This document shows, in pieces, positions 17,296 to 25,075 of a DNA stretch of 64,000 nucleotides. The position numbers were made by a program, and so were the translations under genes. Positions within the stretch are counted from its first letter, which is position 1; each line of letters begins with the position of its first letter. Below the pieces are notes generated by a model, which searched no databases, was not told the origin of the DNA, and saw only the letters and a program-made list of their open reading frames with translations. This DNA comes from Methylobacterium gnaphalii (lineage in GTDB: Bacteria; Pseudomonadota; Alphaproteobacteria; Rhizobiales; Beijerinckiaceae), in NCBI RefSeq assembly GCF_007992215.1, contig NZ_BJZV01000017.1, forward strand, positions 33,551-97,550, written 5' to 3'.

Positions 17296-17949
17296 TCACA
17301 CCTTCGGCCGCGGTCCATAGCTCCTGAACTTCTCGACGTTGCGGGCGATCTCGTCGTCCGACAGCACGTGCGGCGTACCGATCTGCAGAGCCACTGCGTA
17401 TTGTCGGCAAAGCGTCTCCAGCTCGACGGCGAGCCATAGCGCCTTCGAGAGACCGGGCCCCGTGGCGATCATGCCATGATTGGCGAGCAGGCAGCAGGCC
17501 CTCCCCTCCAGCGCTTCGAGCGCCAGCTCCGAGAGTTCCGGCGTGCCGAAGGTGGCGTAGCCGCTGCAGCGGATCGTCGGACCGCCGGCGGCCGCGATCA
17601 TATAGTGGACCGCAGGGATATCCTGACGGCACATGGCGAAGGCGGTGCAGTGGATCGGATGCGCGTGGACGACAGCGTTCACGTCCGGTCGCCGCTCCAG
17701 GATGTCGCGGTGGATGCGCCACTCGCTCGATGGGACCAGTGGGTGGTCGAAGGAGCCGTCCATCTCAACGAAGACGACGTCGTCGGCGCTCATCTGCTCG
17801 TAGGGCAAACCGGACGGCGTGATCAGCAGGCCATCGCCCCAACGCACCGAGACGTTGCCGGACGTTCCGTGATTGATGCCGAGCCCGTTCATGGAACGGG
17901 CAGCGTCGACGATCGACTGGCGCACCGCGAACTCGGTGTGACGGGACAT
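17296..17949 (-). CDS. Class II aldolase/adducin family protein
   Basis: Zinc-dependent aldolase fold related to L-fuculose-phosphate aldolase and ribulose-phosphate epimerase. ATG at 17949 follows a strong AGGAGG. GINHGTSGNVSVR is the phosphate-binding Gly-rich loop, SEWRIHRDILERRPDV carries the acidic catalytic region (E/D), and the zinc ligands are in VVHAHPIHC (HxH) and LLANHGM. The 217 residues are typical. The exact sugar phosphate is unknown. It stands on the minus strand with a 31-codon frame 54 bases upstream. Confidence 0.85.
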   Translation of the reverse strand: MSRHTEFAVRQSIVDAARSMNGLGINHGTSGNVSVRWGDGLLITPSGLPYEQMSADDVVFVEMDGSFDHPLVPSSEWRIHRDILERRPDVNAVVHAHPIHCTAFAMCRQDIPAVHYMIAAAGGPTIRCSGYATFGTPELSELALEALEGRACCLLANHGMIATGPGLSKALWLAVELETLCRQYAVALQIGTPHVLSDDEIARNVEKFRSYGPRPKV

Positions 17950-18003
17950 GCTGGCCTCCTGCACGCCCGTCTTTGCCGACACAGGCCGGTCTGACAACCG
18001 GTC

Positions 18004-18099
18004 TCAGTGGCGTACGTCGGACTTCAGCATGTCGCTGCCGAAAGCAAATCCCGCGAAGGTCGCGGCTGCGAGAACGAACACGACCAGCTCCCCACCCAT
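18004..18099 (-). CDS. Possible 31-residue membrane peptide
   Basis: A very short frame, MGGELVVFVLAAATFAGFAF then GSDMLKSDVRH, with GGAG 6 bases before ATG. It reads as one membrane helix with a charged C-terminal tail. It lies in the 329-base gap upstream of the class II aldolase on the same strand. Frames of this size occur by chance, so the call is tentative. The rest of that gap (17950-18003 and 18100-18278) shows nothing else clear. Confidence 0.4.
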   Translation of the reverse strand: MGGELVVFVLAAATFAGFAFGSDMLKSDVRH

Positions 18100-18278
18100 C
18101 ACCTGCTCCGTCGCCGCCTGTATGAATGGTTAAGCTGTAAAGCCGCCGTGTGTTCCGCCCTCTCGTCGAATTCGTCTTTGACAAGCCTCAATGTTCGCTC
18201 CGCCATGTCACAAGCCGCGTACCCGCGCTTGACCTGGCCTTCTCCGGCACCGACATCGGAGACTTCACAGGAGCGATC

Positions 18279-18461
18279 ATGGCGGGCCTCAAGGACAAGC
18301 GCGGCTTCATCGATAAGGACCGTCTGGACCTCTCCGAACGGAAGGCTGTCGAGTACTGGATGAAGCGCTGGGGCGTGACCCAGGATCAGATCACCGCCGC
18401 ACATCGTAAGGTCGGCCGCATGACCAAGGACATCGCGGCCGAACTCGGCAAGAAGCGCTGA
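18279..18461 (+). CDS. DUF3606 domain-containing protein
   Basis: A 60-residue protein from ATG at 18279, preceded by CAGGAG. It matches DUF3606: DRLDLSERKAVEYWMKRWGV then TQDQITAAHRKVG, a small helical domain common in Hyphomicrobiales and often multi-copy. Its function is unknown; copies often sit with stress genes. It lies 5 bases upstream of the next gene, so the two form an operon. The frame is open further upstream to 18150 but the domain begins at this start. Confidence 0.8.
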   Translation: MAGLKDKRGFIDKDRLDLSERKAVEYWMKRWGVTQDQITAAHRKVGRMTKDIAAELGKKR

Positions 18462-18466
18462 CCCGC

Positions 18467-18733
18467 ATGCCTCGCTACTTCTTTCACACCCATATCGACG
18501 ACGACGTGATCGTCGACCCCGATGGCCGCGAGCTGGCGGATCCCGATGCGGCCTGGGCGGCGGCACGCGTGCTAGCCCTTCAGCTCCTCCAGGGCACAGA
18601 CAGCGACCCAGCCCTGTTCCAGGCCGTTCTCTTCGTGACGGATGAGAGCGAGACCGTGGTGCTGGAATTCCCGCTATCCGAGGCGCTGGTGACCGAACCG
18701 CTGCCGCCGGACGGCGGTGAGACGCGCCACTGA
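18467..18733 (+). CDS. DUF6894 family small protein
   Basis: An 88-residue protein beginning MPRYFFHTHIDDDVIVDPDG and continuing RELADPDAAWAAARVLA. This is the pattern of DUF6894 proteins (MPRYFFHL...D.EG.EL...D...A...A), frequent in Methylobacterium and Bradyrhizobium. The role is unknown. It is translated 5 bases after the DUF3606 gene. The C-terminus ends with an acidic and Pro-rich tail. Confidence 0.72.
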   Translation: MPRYFFHTHIDDDVIVDPDGRELADPDAAWAAARVLALQLLQGTDSDPALFQAVLFVTDESETVVLEFPLSEALVTEPLPPDGGETRH

Positions 18734-18774
18734 GCCGCTTGGCGAGAGGCCAGATCAGACCTGGAGCGTATTTC

Positions 18775-18799
18775 GGAACAAGCCGTGGAAGACTGGGTT
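18775..18799 (+). promoter_or_regulatory. EcfG-type (general stress sigma) promoter motif
   Basis: GGAAC (18775-18779), 17 bases, then GTT (18797-18799). This matches the alphaproteobacterial EcfG consensus GGAAC-N16/17-(c)GTT. It lies about 90 bases before the DUF892 ferritin-like gene, a family often in the PhyR-EcfG regulon. Confidence 0.6.
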
Positions 18800-18889
18800 T
18801 TTTGGCCACAACAGGCGTGATGTCTTCGGCGAAGCTTCTCCTGCCAAGGTGTCGCGTCTCCTGCTCGACATCACATGCGGGAGGCAGCC

Positions 18890-19393
18890 ATGGGTTTGTT
18901 CACGAAAGACATCAAAACGCTGGACGATCTCTTCGTCCATACGCTTCAGGACATCTATTACGCCGAGAACCAGATCACCAAAGCTTTGCCGAAGATGATC
19001 GACAAGGCGACTGATCCGCAGCTCAAGCAGGGTTTCGAGACGCATCTTCGCGAGACCGAAGGCCAGATCAAGCGGCTTGAGCAGGTCTTCGAGATGCATG
19101 GGCACTCGCCGAAGGCGGTCACCTGCCCGGCGATCAACGGGATCATCGAGGAGGCCAACGAGCTGGCCGGCGACGTCGCGGACAAGGAGGTGCTCGATGC
19201 CGCCCTCCTCGCCTCGGCCCAGGCCGTCGAGCACTATGAGATCACGCGCTACGGCACGCTGATCGCCTGGGCGAAGCGTCTCGGCCGCGACGACTGTGCC
19301 CAGGTGCTGTCGCAGAACCTCGAAGAGGAAAAGGCAACCGATCAGAAGCTCTCGGATCTCGCCGGCAGCCATGTGAACCGTCAGGCTGCCTAG
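18890..19393 (+). CDS. DUF892 (YciE/YciF) ferritin-like family protein
   Basis: A four-helix ferritin-like protein of the YciF family, linked to stress responses. ATG at 18890 follows GGGAGG. It reads MGLFTKDIKTLDDLFVHTLQ, then DIYYAENQITKALPKM. Carboxylate/His positions typical of a di-iron site occur in YYAENQ, HLRETEGQIKRLEQ, and VEHYEITRYGTLIAWA. The 167 residues match the family. An EcfG-like promoter motif lies upstream. The in-frame Met 15 bases earlier (18875) lacks a ribosome binding site. Confidence 0.88.
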   Translation: MGLFTKDIKTLDDLFVHTLQDIYYAENQITKALPKMIDKATDPQLKQGFETHLRETEGQIKRLEQVFEMHGHSPKAVTCPAINGIIEEANELAGDVADKEVLDAALLASAQAVEHYEITRYGTLIAWAKRLGRDDCAQVLSQNLEEEKATDQKLSDLAGSHVNRQAA

Positions 19394-19415
19394 AGAGCTT
19401 GCTGCCGGGCAGCGC

Positions 19416-19440
19416 GGAACACCCCTGCCGCCCGGCGGTT
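19416..19440 (+). promoter_or_regulatory. EcfG-type promoter motif
   Basis: GGAAC (19416-19420), 17 bases, then GTT (19438-19440). It lies only 35 bases before the ATG of the secreted small protein at 19475, giving a short leader. It is the second such motif within 650 bases. Confidence 0.5.
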
Positions 19441-19474
19441 GGGGAGCACATCCATCCTACGGAGTTTTGTCGTG

Positions 19475-19711
19475 ATGAAGCGCTCTCTCACCGGCCCGGC
19501 CCTCTTGCTTGCCCTCGCTGGTTTCGGCATCGCCGGCACGCCGGCTGAGGCCAAGGGCTGTCTCAAGGGTGCGGCTGCGGGCGGGATTGCCGGTCACATG
19601 GCCGGGCATGGCAAGGCGGGCGCGGCGGTCGGCTGCGCCGTCGGACATCACCAGGCCAACAAGAAGGACAAGCAGCAGGGCGGCCAGCAGGGTCAGCCCC
19701 CGGGCCAATAG
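19475..19711 (+). CDS. Small secreted glycine-rich protein
   Basis: A 78-residue protein with a signal peptide (MKRSLTGPALLLALAGFGIA then GTPAEAKG). After it comes a glycine-zipper-like stretch (GCLKGAAAGGIAGHMAGHGK) and a Gln/Gly-rich, Lys-containing tail ending PPGQ. Glycine-zipper proteins often associate with the outer membrane. ATG at 19475 has GGAG about 10 bases upstream; an earlier in-frame Met at 19439 would put extra residues before the signal. An EcfG-like motif sits directly upstream. Function unknown. Confidence 0.68.
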   Translation: MKRSLTGPALLLALAGFGIAGTPAEAKGCLKGAAAGGIAGHMAGHGKAGAAVGCAVGHHQANKKDKQQGGQQGQPPGQ

Positions 19712-19741
19712 TGCTCATCGATAGGACGTAAATATCTGCAT

Positions 19742-19789
19742 GAATCTCCGCGGGCCGGTGAATGCGTTCCACGCGGCCTGCGGAGATTC
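19742..19789. repeat. Imperfect hairpin downstream of the secreted small protein
   Basis: GAATCTCCGC-G-GGCCG (19742-19757) pairs with CGGCC-T-GCGGAGATTC (19774-19789) around a 16-base loop. It has no T-run. It may end the transcript of the gene at 19475 with Rho, or be a mobile intergenic hairpin. Confidence 0.55.
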
Positions 19790-19913
19790 TGAGGCGCTGC
19801 CCAACAATCGTCGCGATTGACCAGTGAGTCTCGGCTCTTGCCGCCGCTGGACGACGTTCTCGCCGATCCGGTCGGCTGCAGGGCGTAGAGTGTATGCAGG
19901 GAGCGTTGGATTG

Positions 19914-20249
19914 GTGGAGATTGATATTCGGCAGAGCCGTCTCGACACGGTCAGTTCGCTGGCATCGACATTGGCCGATCAGTTGCTCACCGAAGGCCTC
20001 GCGAGTGGTGCGTTCTGCCCGGAGAAAGGTGAAGCGCTGGAGAAGGCCACCCTGCTCCTCGAAGAATGCGACCACCCGGTTCCGGACATCGTCGCGAATG
20101 CTCTCGCGCAGTACCGTCACGACGATCTGCGCGGAAACGGGACGTCGGCCGCCGACGAAACAGCTGACGATGCTGGCCGCGTCACGGGTGGCGCCAAGGG
20201 CGCGTTCTTCCGGCTGATCCGTTCCGTGCGTCCGGCTGCCTTCGCCTGA
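19914..20249 (+). CDS. Hypothetical protein
   Basis: An open frame of about 111 codons if GTG at 19914 is used (VEIDIRQSRLDTVSSLASTL); GTG at 19824 is another option in the same frame. CAGGGA lies about 12 bases before 19914. The protein is helical and acidic in the middle (KGEALEKATLLLEECDHPVP) with a Gly/Ala-rich then basic C-terminus (AFFRLIRSVRPAAFA). No domain was recognised. It is convergent with lpdA. Start and reality are uncertain. Confidence 0.42.
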   Translation: MEIDIRQSRLDTVSSLASTLADQLLTEGLASGAFCPEKGEALEKATLLLEECDHPVPDIVANALAQYRHDDLRGNGTSAADETADDAGRVTGGAKGAFFRLIRSVRPAAFA

Positions 20250-20306
20250 GCGGCGAGGCCGGCGCTCTTTCCGAAAGCCCGTGCGGCCTGAGACCTGGCT
20301 TCGGTC

Positions 20307-21728
20307 TCAGCTGTGGATCACCTTCCCATACGCATCGAGCACGCTCTCGTGCATCATCTCCGAGAGCGTGGGGTGCGGGAAGACCGTGTGCATCAGCTCT
20401 TCTTCGGTCGTCTCCAGGTTCATGGCGACGACGTAGCCCTGGATCAGCTCCGTTACCTCGGCGCCGACCATGTGCGCGCCGAGCAACTGGCCGGTCTTGG
20501 CGTCGAACACTGTCTTGATCAGCCCGTCCGGCTCGCCGAGCGCGATGGCCTTCCCGTTGCCCGCGAAGGGGAAACGGCCGACCTTCACCTCGAAACCCTG
20601 CTCCCGGGCCTTGGCCTCGGTGAGGCCCACGCTGGCGATCTGCGGCTGGCAATAGGTGCAGCCGGGAATCTTGCCCTTGTCCATCGGGTGGGTGGGAAGC
20701 CCCTTGATGGTCTCGATGCAGATCACGCCCTCGTGCTCGGCCTTGTGCGCCAGCATCGGTGGCCCGGCGACGTCGCCGATGGCGTAGATGCCGTCCACGT
20801 TGGTGCGGCCGAGTCCGTCGGTGACGACGATGCCGCGCTCGATCTTCACACCGAGCTTTTCGAGCCCGAGATTCCCGACGTTGCCGACGACGCCGACCGC
20901 GGAGATCAGCTTTTCGGCCGTCAACTGCTGCGTCTTACCCTTGTCGTCCTCGACCGTGGCGGTGACGGCATTCGCACTCTTCTCAACCTTGGTGACCTTA
21001 GCGCCGGTGAGAATCTTGATGCCCTGCTTCTCGAAGCGCTTGCGGGCAAGGCCGGCGATCTCGCGATCCTCCACCGGCAGGATCTGTGGCAGCAGCTCGA
21101 TCACCGTCACCTCGGCGCCCATGGTGCGGTAGAACGAGGCGAACTCGATACCGATGGCGCCAGAGCCCATCACGAGCAGTGATTTCGGCATGCTCTCCGG
21201 GACCATGGCGTCGTAGTAGGTCCAGATCTGCTTCTTGTCGGGCTCGATACCGGGCAGCGCGCGCGGGCGGGCACCTGTCGCGACGATGATGTGCCGGGCG
21301 CTGTAGCTGCCCGCGCCCTTGGCACCCTTCGGGGGCTCGGCGCGCTTGGTCTCTTTCACCGTGACCTTGCCGGGCGCGTCGATCGCGGCCTCGCCCCAGA
21401 TCACGTCGACCTTGTTCTTCTTCAGCAGCATGCCGACGCCGCCATTCAGACGGCCCGAGACGCCGCGCGAGCGCTTCACGATCGCCGCGGTATCGAAGCC
21501 GACGTCCTTGGCGGAAAGCCCGTAATCGCCGGCATTCTGCATATAGTGGTAGATCTCGGCCGAACGCAGCAGCGCCTTGGTCGGGATGCAGCCCCAGTTC
21601 AGGCAGATGCCGCCGAGATGCTCGCGGTCGACCACCGCCGTCTTGAAGCCGAGCTGTGCAGCGCGGATCGCCGTGACATAGCCGCCGGGTCCGGCACCGA
21701 TGATGAGGACGTCGTAGGTCTCGGACAT
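20307..21728 (-). CDS. lpdA: Dihydrolipoyl dehydrogenase (E3 of pyruvate dehydrogenase)
   Basis: A FAD enzyme that reoxidises the lipoyl groups of E2 with NAD+. It has the dinucleotide motif VLIIGAGPGGYVTAIRAAQL, the redox disulfide GGICLNWGCIPTKALL (CX4C), a second Rossmann motif VMGSGAIGIEFASFYRTMGA, the FAD-binding DGIYAIGDVAG, and the C-terminal catalytic base in FPHPTLSEMMHE. It has 473 residues with no lipoyl domain. It is the last gene of the PDH operon, 79 bases after pdhC; a small hairpin lies in that gap. Confidence 0.97.
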   Translation of the reverse strand: MSETYDVLIIGAGPGGYVTAIRAAQLGFKTAVVDREHLGGICLNWGCIPTKALLRSAEIYHYMQNAGDYGLSAKDVGFDTAAIVKRSRGVSGRLNGGVGMLLKKNKVDVIWGEAAIDAPGKVTVKETKRAEPPKGAKGAGSYSARHIIVATGARPRALPGIEPDKKQIWTYYDAMVPESMPKSLLVMGSGAIGIEFASFYRTMGAEVTVIELLPQILPVEDREIAGLARKRFEKQGIKILTGAKVTKVEKSANAVTATVEDDKGKTQQLTAEKLISAVGVVGNVGNLGLEKLGVKIERGIVVTDGLGRTNVDGIYAIGDVAGPPMLAHKAEHEGVICIETIKGLPTHPMDKGKIPGCTYCQPQIASVGLTEAKAREQGFEVKVGRFPFAGNGKAIALGEPDGLIKTVFDAKTGQLLGAHMVGAEVTELIQGYVVAMNLETTEEELMHTVFPHPTLSEMMHESVLDAYGKVIHS

Positions 21729-21743
21729 TCAAGGCTCCGCCTT

Positions 21744-21768
21744 CTCTCCTTCCCCTTGCGGGGAGGAG
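21744..21768. repeat. Small hairpin between pdhC and lpdA
   Basis: CTCCTTCCCC-TTGC-GGGGAGGAG forms a near-perfect stem in the 79-base gap. Hairpins of this Pu/Py type recur in GC-rich alphaproteobacterial intergenic DNA. It may tune the amount of lpdA mRNA relative to pdhABC. Confidence 0.45.
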
Positions 21769-21807
21769 TTGGAGGTCATTGTTCGTGGCTGATGCGGCTC
21801 TGCCAGG

Positions 21808-23211
21808 TCAGACGAGCATCCCCATCGGGCTCTCGATCAGCGTCTTGAAGGCCGACAGCAGTTCCGCGCCCAGTGCGCCGTCCATGACGCGGTGATCGCA
21901 GGACAGCGTCACCGTCATGACTTGCGCGACCACGGGCTGGTCGTCCTTGCCGACGATGATGCGCTTCTCGCCAGCACCGACCGCCAGGATCGAGGATTGC
22001 GGCGGATTGATCACCGCCGTGAAGTGCTTCATCCCGAACATGCCGAGATTGGACACGGAGGTGACGCCGCCCTGGTACTCCTCGGGCTTGAGCTTCTTGG
22101 CACGCGCGCGGGCCGCGAAATCCTTCATCTCGTTGGAGATGGTCGAGAGCGTCTTCTGGTCGGCCTTGCGGATCACCGGCGTGAACAACCCGCCGTCAAT
22201 GGCGACCGCGACGCCGACCTCGGCATTGTTGAATTTCAGCACCCGGTCCTCGGCGAAGACCGCATTGGCATCCGGCACGCGCATCAGCGCGAGGCCCATC
22301 GCCTTGATGATGAAGTCGTTCACCGACAGCTTGAAGGCCGGCTTGCCGTCCTTGTCCTTGGCGGCGCTGTCGTTGAGCTGTGACCGCAGGGCGAGCAGGG
22401 CGTCGATCTGGCAGTCGACCGTGAGGAAGAAGTGCGGGGCAATCTGCATCGCCTCGGTGAGGCGGCGGGCTATCGTCTTGCGCATGCCGTCGAGCGGCAC
22501 TTCCTCGTAAGCATCCTTGCTGAAAAAGCCGCGGACCTGATCGATGCCGAGCGGCTGCACGCCCCCTCCCCCGGAGGCCGGCTTGGCCGCGGGCGCCTTG
22601 GCTTCGGGAGCCGCTGCTGCCTCGGGCTTGGCCGGAGCCTTGCCCGTCCCGCTCTTGGCGGCCTCGCGCACGTCACGCTCGATGATGCGGCCGCGCGGGC
22701 CGGAGCCACTGATCGCCGAGAGGTCCAGGCCTTCCTGCGCGGCGATGCGGCGGGCGAGCGGTGAGGCGAAGATGCGCTCGCCCTCCGTGCGCGCCGCTGG
22801 CTCTCCCGAACGGGTCGCCACGGCGCCCTCGGGCGCCTCGTTCGCGCGGGCATAGGCAGGCTGAGCGGCCTCGTCGGGAGCCGTCTTGGGCTCGGGCGCG
22901 GCGGCGGGTGCCTCCGTTGCCTTCGGCGCATCGTCGCCGGAAGGCGCGCTCACGCTCTTGGGATCCTCGCCCTCTTCGGCGATCAGCGCGATCAGGTCGT
23001 TCACCGGCACGTCCGCCGTGCCCTCGGGCACGACGATCTTGGCGAGCACGCCCTCATCGACGGCCTCAACCTCCATGGTCGCCTTGTCGGTCTCGATCTC
23101 GGCGAGCACGTCGCCGGATTTGACCGCATCGCCCTCCTTCTTGAGCCATTTGGCGAGGTTGCCCTTCTCCATGGTCGGAGACAGGGCGGGCATCAGGACG
23201 TTGATCGGCAT
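21808..23211 (-). CDS. pdhC: Pyruvate dehydrogenase E2, dihydrolipoamide acetyltransferase
   Basis: The core of the PDH complex. It transfers acetyl groups from lipoate to CoA. The N-terminal lipoyl domain spans about residues 1-80 with the lipoylated Lys in [15 protein letters not shown]. An Ala/Pro/Glu-rich linker follows, then the E1/E3-binding domain FASPLARRIAAQEGLDLSAI (about residues 142-175), a second flexible linker, and the catalytic domain ending with the His/Asp motif CDHRVMDGALGAELL. It has 467 residues with one lipoyl domain only. The second lipoyl domain of the complex is on E1-beta (pdhB). Confidence 0.96.
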   Translation of the reverse strand: MPINVLMPALSPTMEKGNLAKWLKKEGDAVKSGDVLAEIETDKATMEVEAVDEGVLAKIVVPEGTADVPVNDLIALIAEEGEDPKSVSAPSGDDAPKATEAPAAAPEPKTAPDEAAQPAYARANEAPEGAVATRSGEPAARTEGERIFASPLARRIAAQEGLDLSAISGSGPRGRIIERDVREAAKSGTGKAPAKPEAAAAPEAKAPAAKPASGGGGVQPLGIDQVRGFFSKDAYEEVPLDGMRKTIARRLTEAMQIAPHFFLTVDCQIDALLALRSQLNDSAAKDKDGKPAFKLSVNDFIIKAMGLALMRVPDANAVFAEDRVLKFNNAEVGVAVAIDGGLFTPVIRKADQKTLSTISNEMKDFAARARAKKLKPEEYQGGVTSVSNLGMFGMKHFTAVINPPQSSILAVGAGEKRIIVGKDDQPVVAQVMTVTLSCDHRVMDGALGAELLSAFKTLIESPMGMLV

Positions 23212-23238
23212 CGCGTTTCCAGAGTCCCGTGCGGTCGG

Positions 23239-23514
23239 TCAGTTGAAGCTGTCCGGATCGAGGCTCTCGGCCTCCATCCCGGCGCGGATGCGCTCGAAGG
23301 CCTCGTCCTCGGACATGTCCGTCTCCAGCGCGTAGGTGCGCGCGGCTTGGCGGCCGAGGTCGATCAGCAGGCGGCCCCAGGTCGCTGGATCGTCGAAGGA
23401 GCGGCGGAGCGCGACGCTCACGGCACCGTCGACCACCGCGGCACGCAGCACCTCGACGCCGCCGTGCTCGACGGCGTCCGGTGGTATGGCGAGTTCGGTG
23501 AATTCCTTGCTCAT
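23239..23514 (-). CDS. DUF5076 domain-containing protein
   Basis: A 91-residue acidic protein (MSKEFTELAIPPDAVEHGGV) placed between pdhB and pdhC, 58 and 27 bases from its neighbours, on the same strand. It corresponds to DUF5076, a short family seen inside PDH operons of Hyphomicrobiales. The mid part SVALRRSFDDPATWGRLLID and the C-terminal ETDMSEDEAFERIRAGMEAE are the conserved-looking blocks. Its function is unknown. Its position suggests a link to the PDH complex. Confidence 0.78.
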   Translation of the reverse strand: MSKEFTELAIPPDAVEHGGVEVLRAAVVDGAVSVALRRSFDDPATWGRLLIDLGRQAARTYALETDMSEDEAFERIRAGMEAESLDPDSFN

Positions 23515-23572
23515 GACGCGCGGCCTCGTGTTCCGCCCCGAGGGAATAAGAGATGCCGGATCGCTGCCCGCA

Positions 23573-25021
23573 TCACTTGTAGCAGACGGCCTTCGCCGCC
23601 TCGATCACCTCGGCCACGCTCGGCAGGGCGAGCTTCTCGAGGTTCGCCGCATAGGGCATCGGCACGTCCTTGCCGGTCACCCGCAGCACCGGAGCGTCGA
23701 GATAATCGAAGGCGTCGGCCATCAGGCGGGCGACGATCTCGGCGCCGACGCCGCTCTGCGGGAAGCCCTCCTCGACGGTGACACAGCGGCCGGTCTTCTT
23801 CACGGATTCGACGATGGTGGCGCTGTCCATCGGGCGCAGCGTGCGCAGGTCGATCACCTCGGCCTCGATGCCCTCCTCGGCGAGCGCCTGCGCGGCCTTG
23901 AGCGCGTAGGTCATGCCGATGGAGAAGGAGACGAGGGTCACGTCCTTGCCCGGCCGATGCACCTTCGCCTTGCCGATCGGCAGCACGAAGTCGTCGAGCT
24001 GCGGCACCGGGAAGCTCTGGCCGTAGAGGATCTCGTTCTCGAGGAAGATCACCGGATTGGGGTCGCGGATCGCGGCCTTGAGCAGGCCCTTGGCGTCAGA
24101 GGCCGTGTAGGGCGCCACCACCTTCAGGCCGGGAACGTTCGAGTACCAGGCGGAGTAGTCGTGGCTGTGCTGGGCGCCGACGCGGGCCGCGGCGCCGTTG
24201 GGGCCGCGGAAGACGATCGGGCAGCCGAGCTGGCCGCCTGACATGTACAGGGTCTTGGCCGCCGAGTTGATGATGTGGTCGATCGCCTGCATGGCGAAGT
24301 TGAAGGTCATGAATTCGCAGATCGGCCGCAGGCCCGCAAAGGCCGAGCCCACCGCGATGCCGGCGAAGCCGTGTTCGGTGATCGGCGTGTCGACGACGCG
24401 GCGTGCGCCGAATTCCTGCAACAGCCCCTGCGTGATCTTGTAGGCGCCCTGGTATTCGGCGACCTCCTCGCCCATCACGAAGACCGTTTCGTCCTTGCGC
24501 ATCTCCTCGGCCATGGCATCGCGCAGGGCCTCGCGCACGGTCATCGAGGCCATCGGCGTATCGGCCGGGAACTCGTCCATCACCGGCTCGGTGGCCTTGC
24601 TGGTGACGGCAGCCGGCGCGGCCGGCGCCTTCGGAGCGTCCTCGCTCGATTTCGCGTCGGCGGAGGCCTCCTTCGCCATCCCCTCGGCCTGCATCTGCGG
24701 AGTTGGCGCGGCCGGGTCGTTGTCCCGGCCATTCGACTTCGCCTTGCCGCTGCCTGACGCGGCCTCGGAGACGTCCTCGCCCTCACCCGCGATGATCGCG
24801 ATCGGCGTGTTGACGGCGACGTTCTCGGTGCCGTCCGGAACCAGGATCTTGGCGAGCACGCCCTCGTCGATCGCCTCGACCTCCATGGTTGCCTTGTCGG
24901 TCTCGATCTCGGCAAGGATGTCGCCGGACTTGACCGCGTCACCCTCCTTCTTGAGCCATTTGGCGAGCTTGCCCTCCTCCATGGTGGGCGAGAGGGCGGG
25001 CATCAGGATGTCGGTCGCCAT
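23573..25021 (-). CDS. pdhB: Pyruvate dehydrogenase E1 component subunit beta with N-terminal lipoyl domain
   Basis: The beta subunit of the TPP-dependent E1 decarboxylase. Residues 1-80 are a lipoyl domain ([35 protein letters not shown]), almost identical to that of pdhC. An Ala/Pro/Glu-rich linker follows, then the transketolase-type domains with [39 protein letters not shown], and the C-terminal [20 protein letters not shown]. It has 482 residues, longer than the usual 330 because of the added domain, a feature of alphaproteobacterial E1-beta. pdhA lies 54 bases upstream. Confidence 0.97.
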   Translation of the reverse strand: MATDILMPALSPTMEEGKLAKWLKKEGDAVKSGDILAEIETDKATMEVEAIDEGVLAKILVPDGTENVAVNTPIAIIAGEGEDVSEAASGSGKAKSNGRDNDPAAPTPQMQAEGMAKEASADAKSSEDAPKAPAAPAAVTSKATEPVMDEFPADTPMASMTVREALRDAMAEEMRKDETVFVMGEEVAEYQGAYKITQGLLQEFGARRVVDTPITEHGFAGIAVGSAFAGLRPICEFMTFNFAMQAIDHIINSAAKTLYMSGGQLGCPIVFRGPNGAAARVGAQHSHDYSAWYSNVPGLKVVAPYTASDAKGLLKAAIRDPNPVIFLENEILYGQSFPVPQLDDFVLPIGKAKVHRPGKDVTLVSFSIGMTYALKAAQALAEEGIEAEVIDLRTLRPMDSATIVESVKKTGRCVTVEEGFPQSGVGAEIVARLMADAFDYLDAPVLRVTGKDVPMPYAANLEKLALPSVAEVIEAAKAVCYK

Positions 25022-25075
25022 GGACGCTGCTCTATCGATCCGGTCTCGTGGGGTGGTCGGTCGGCCGAGCTGGGC

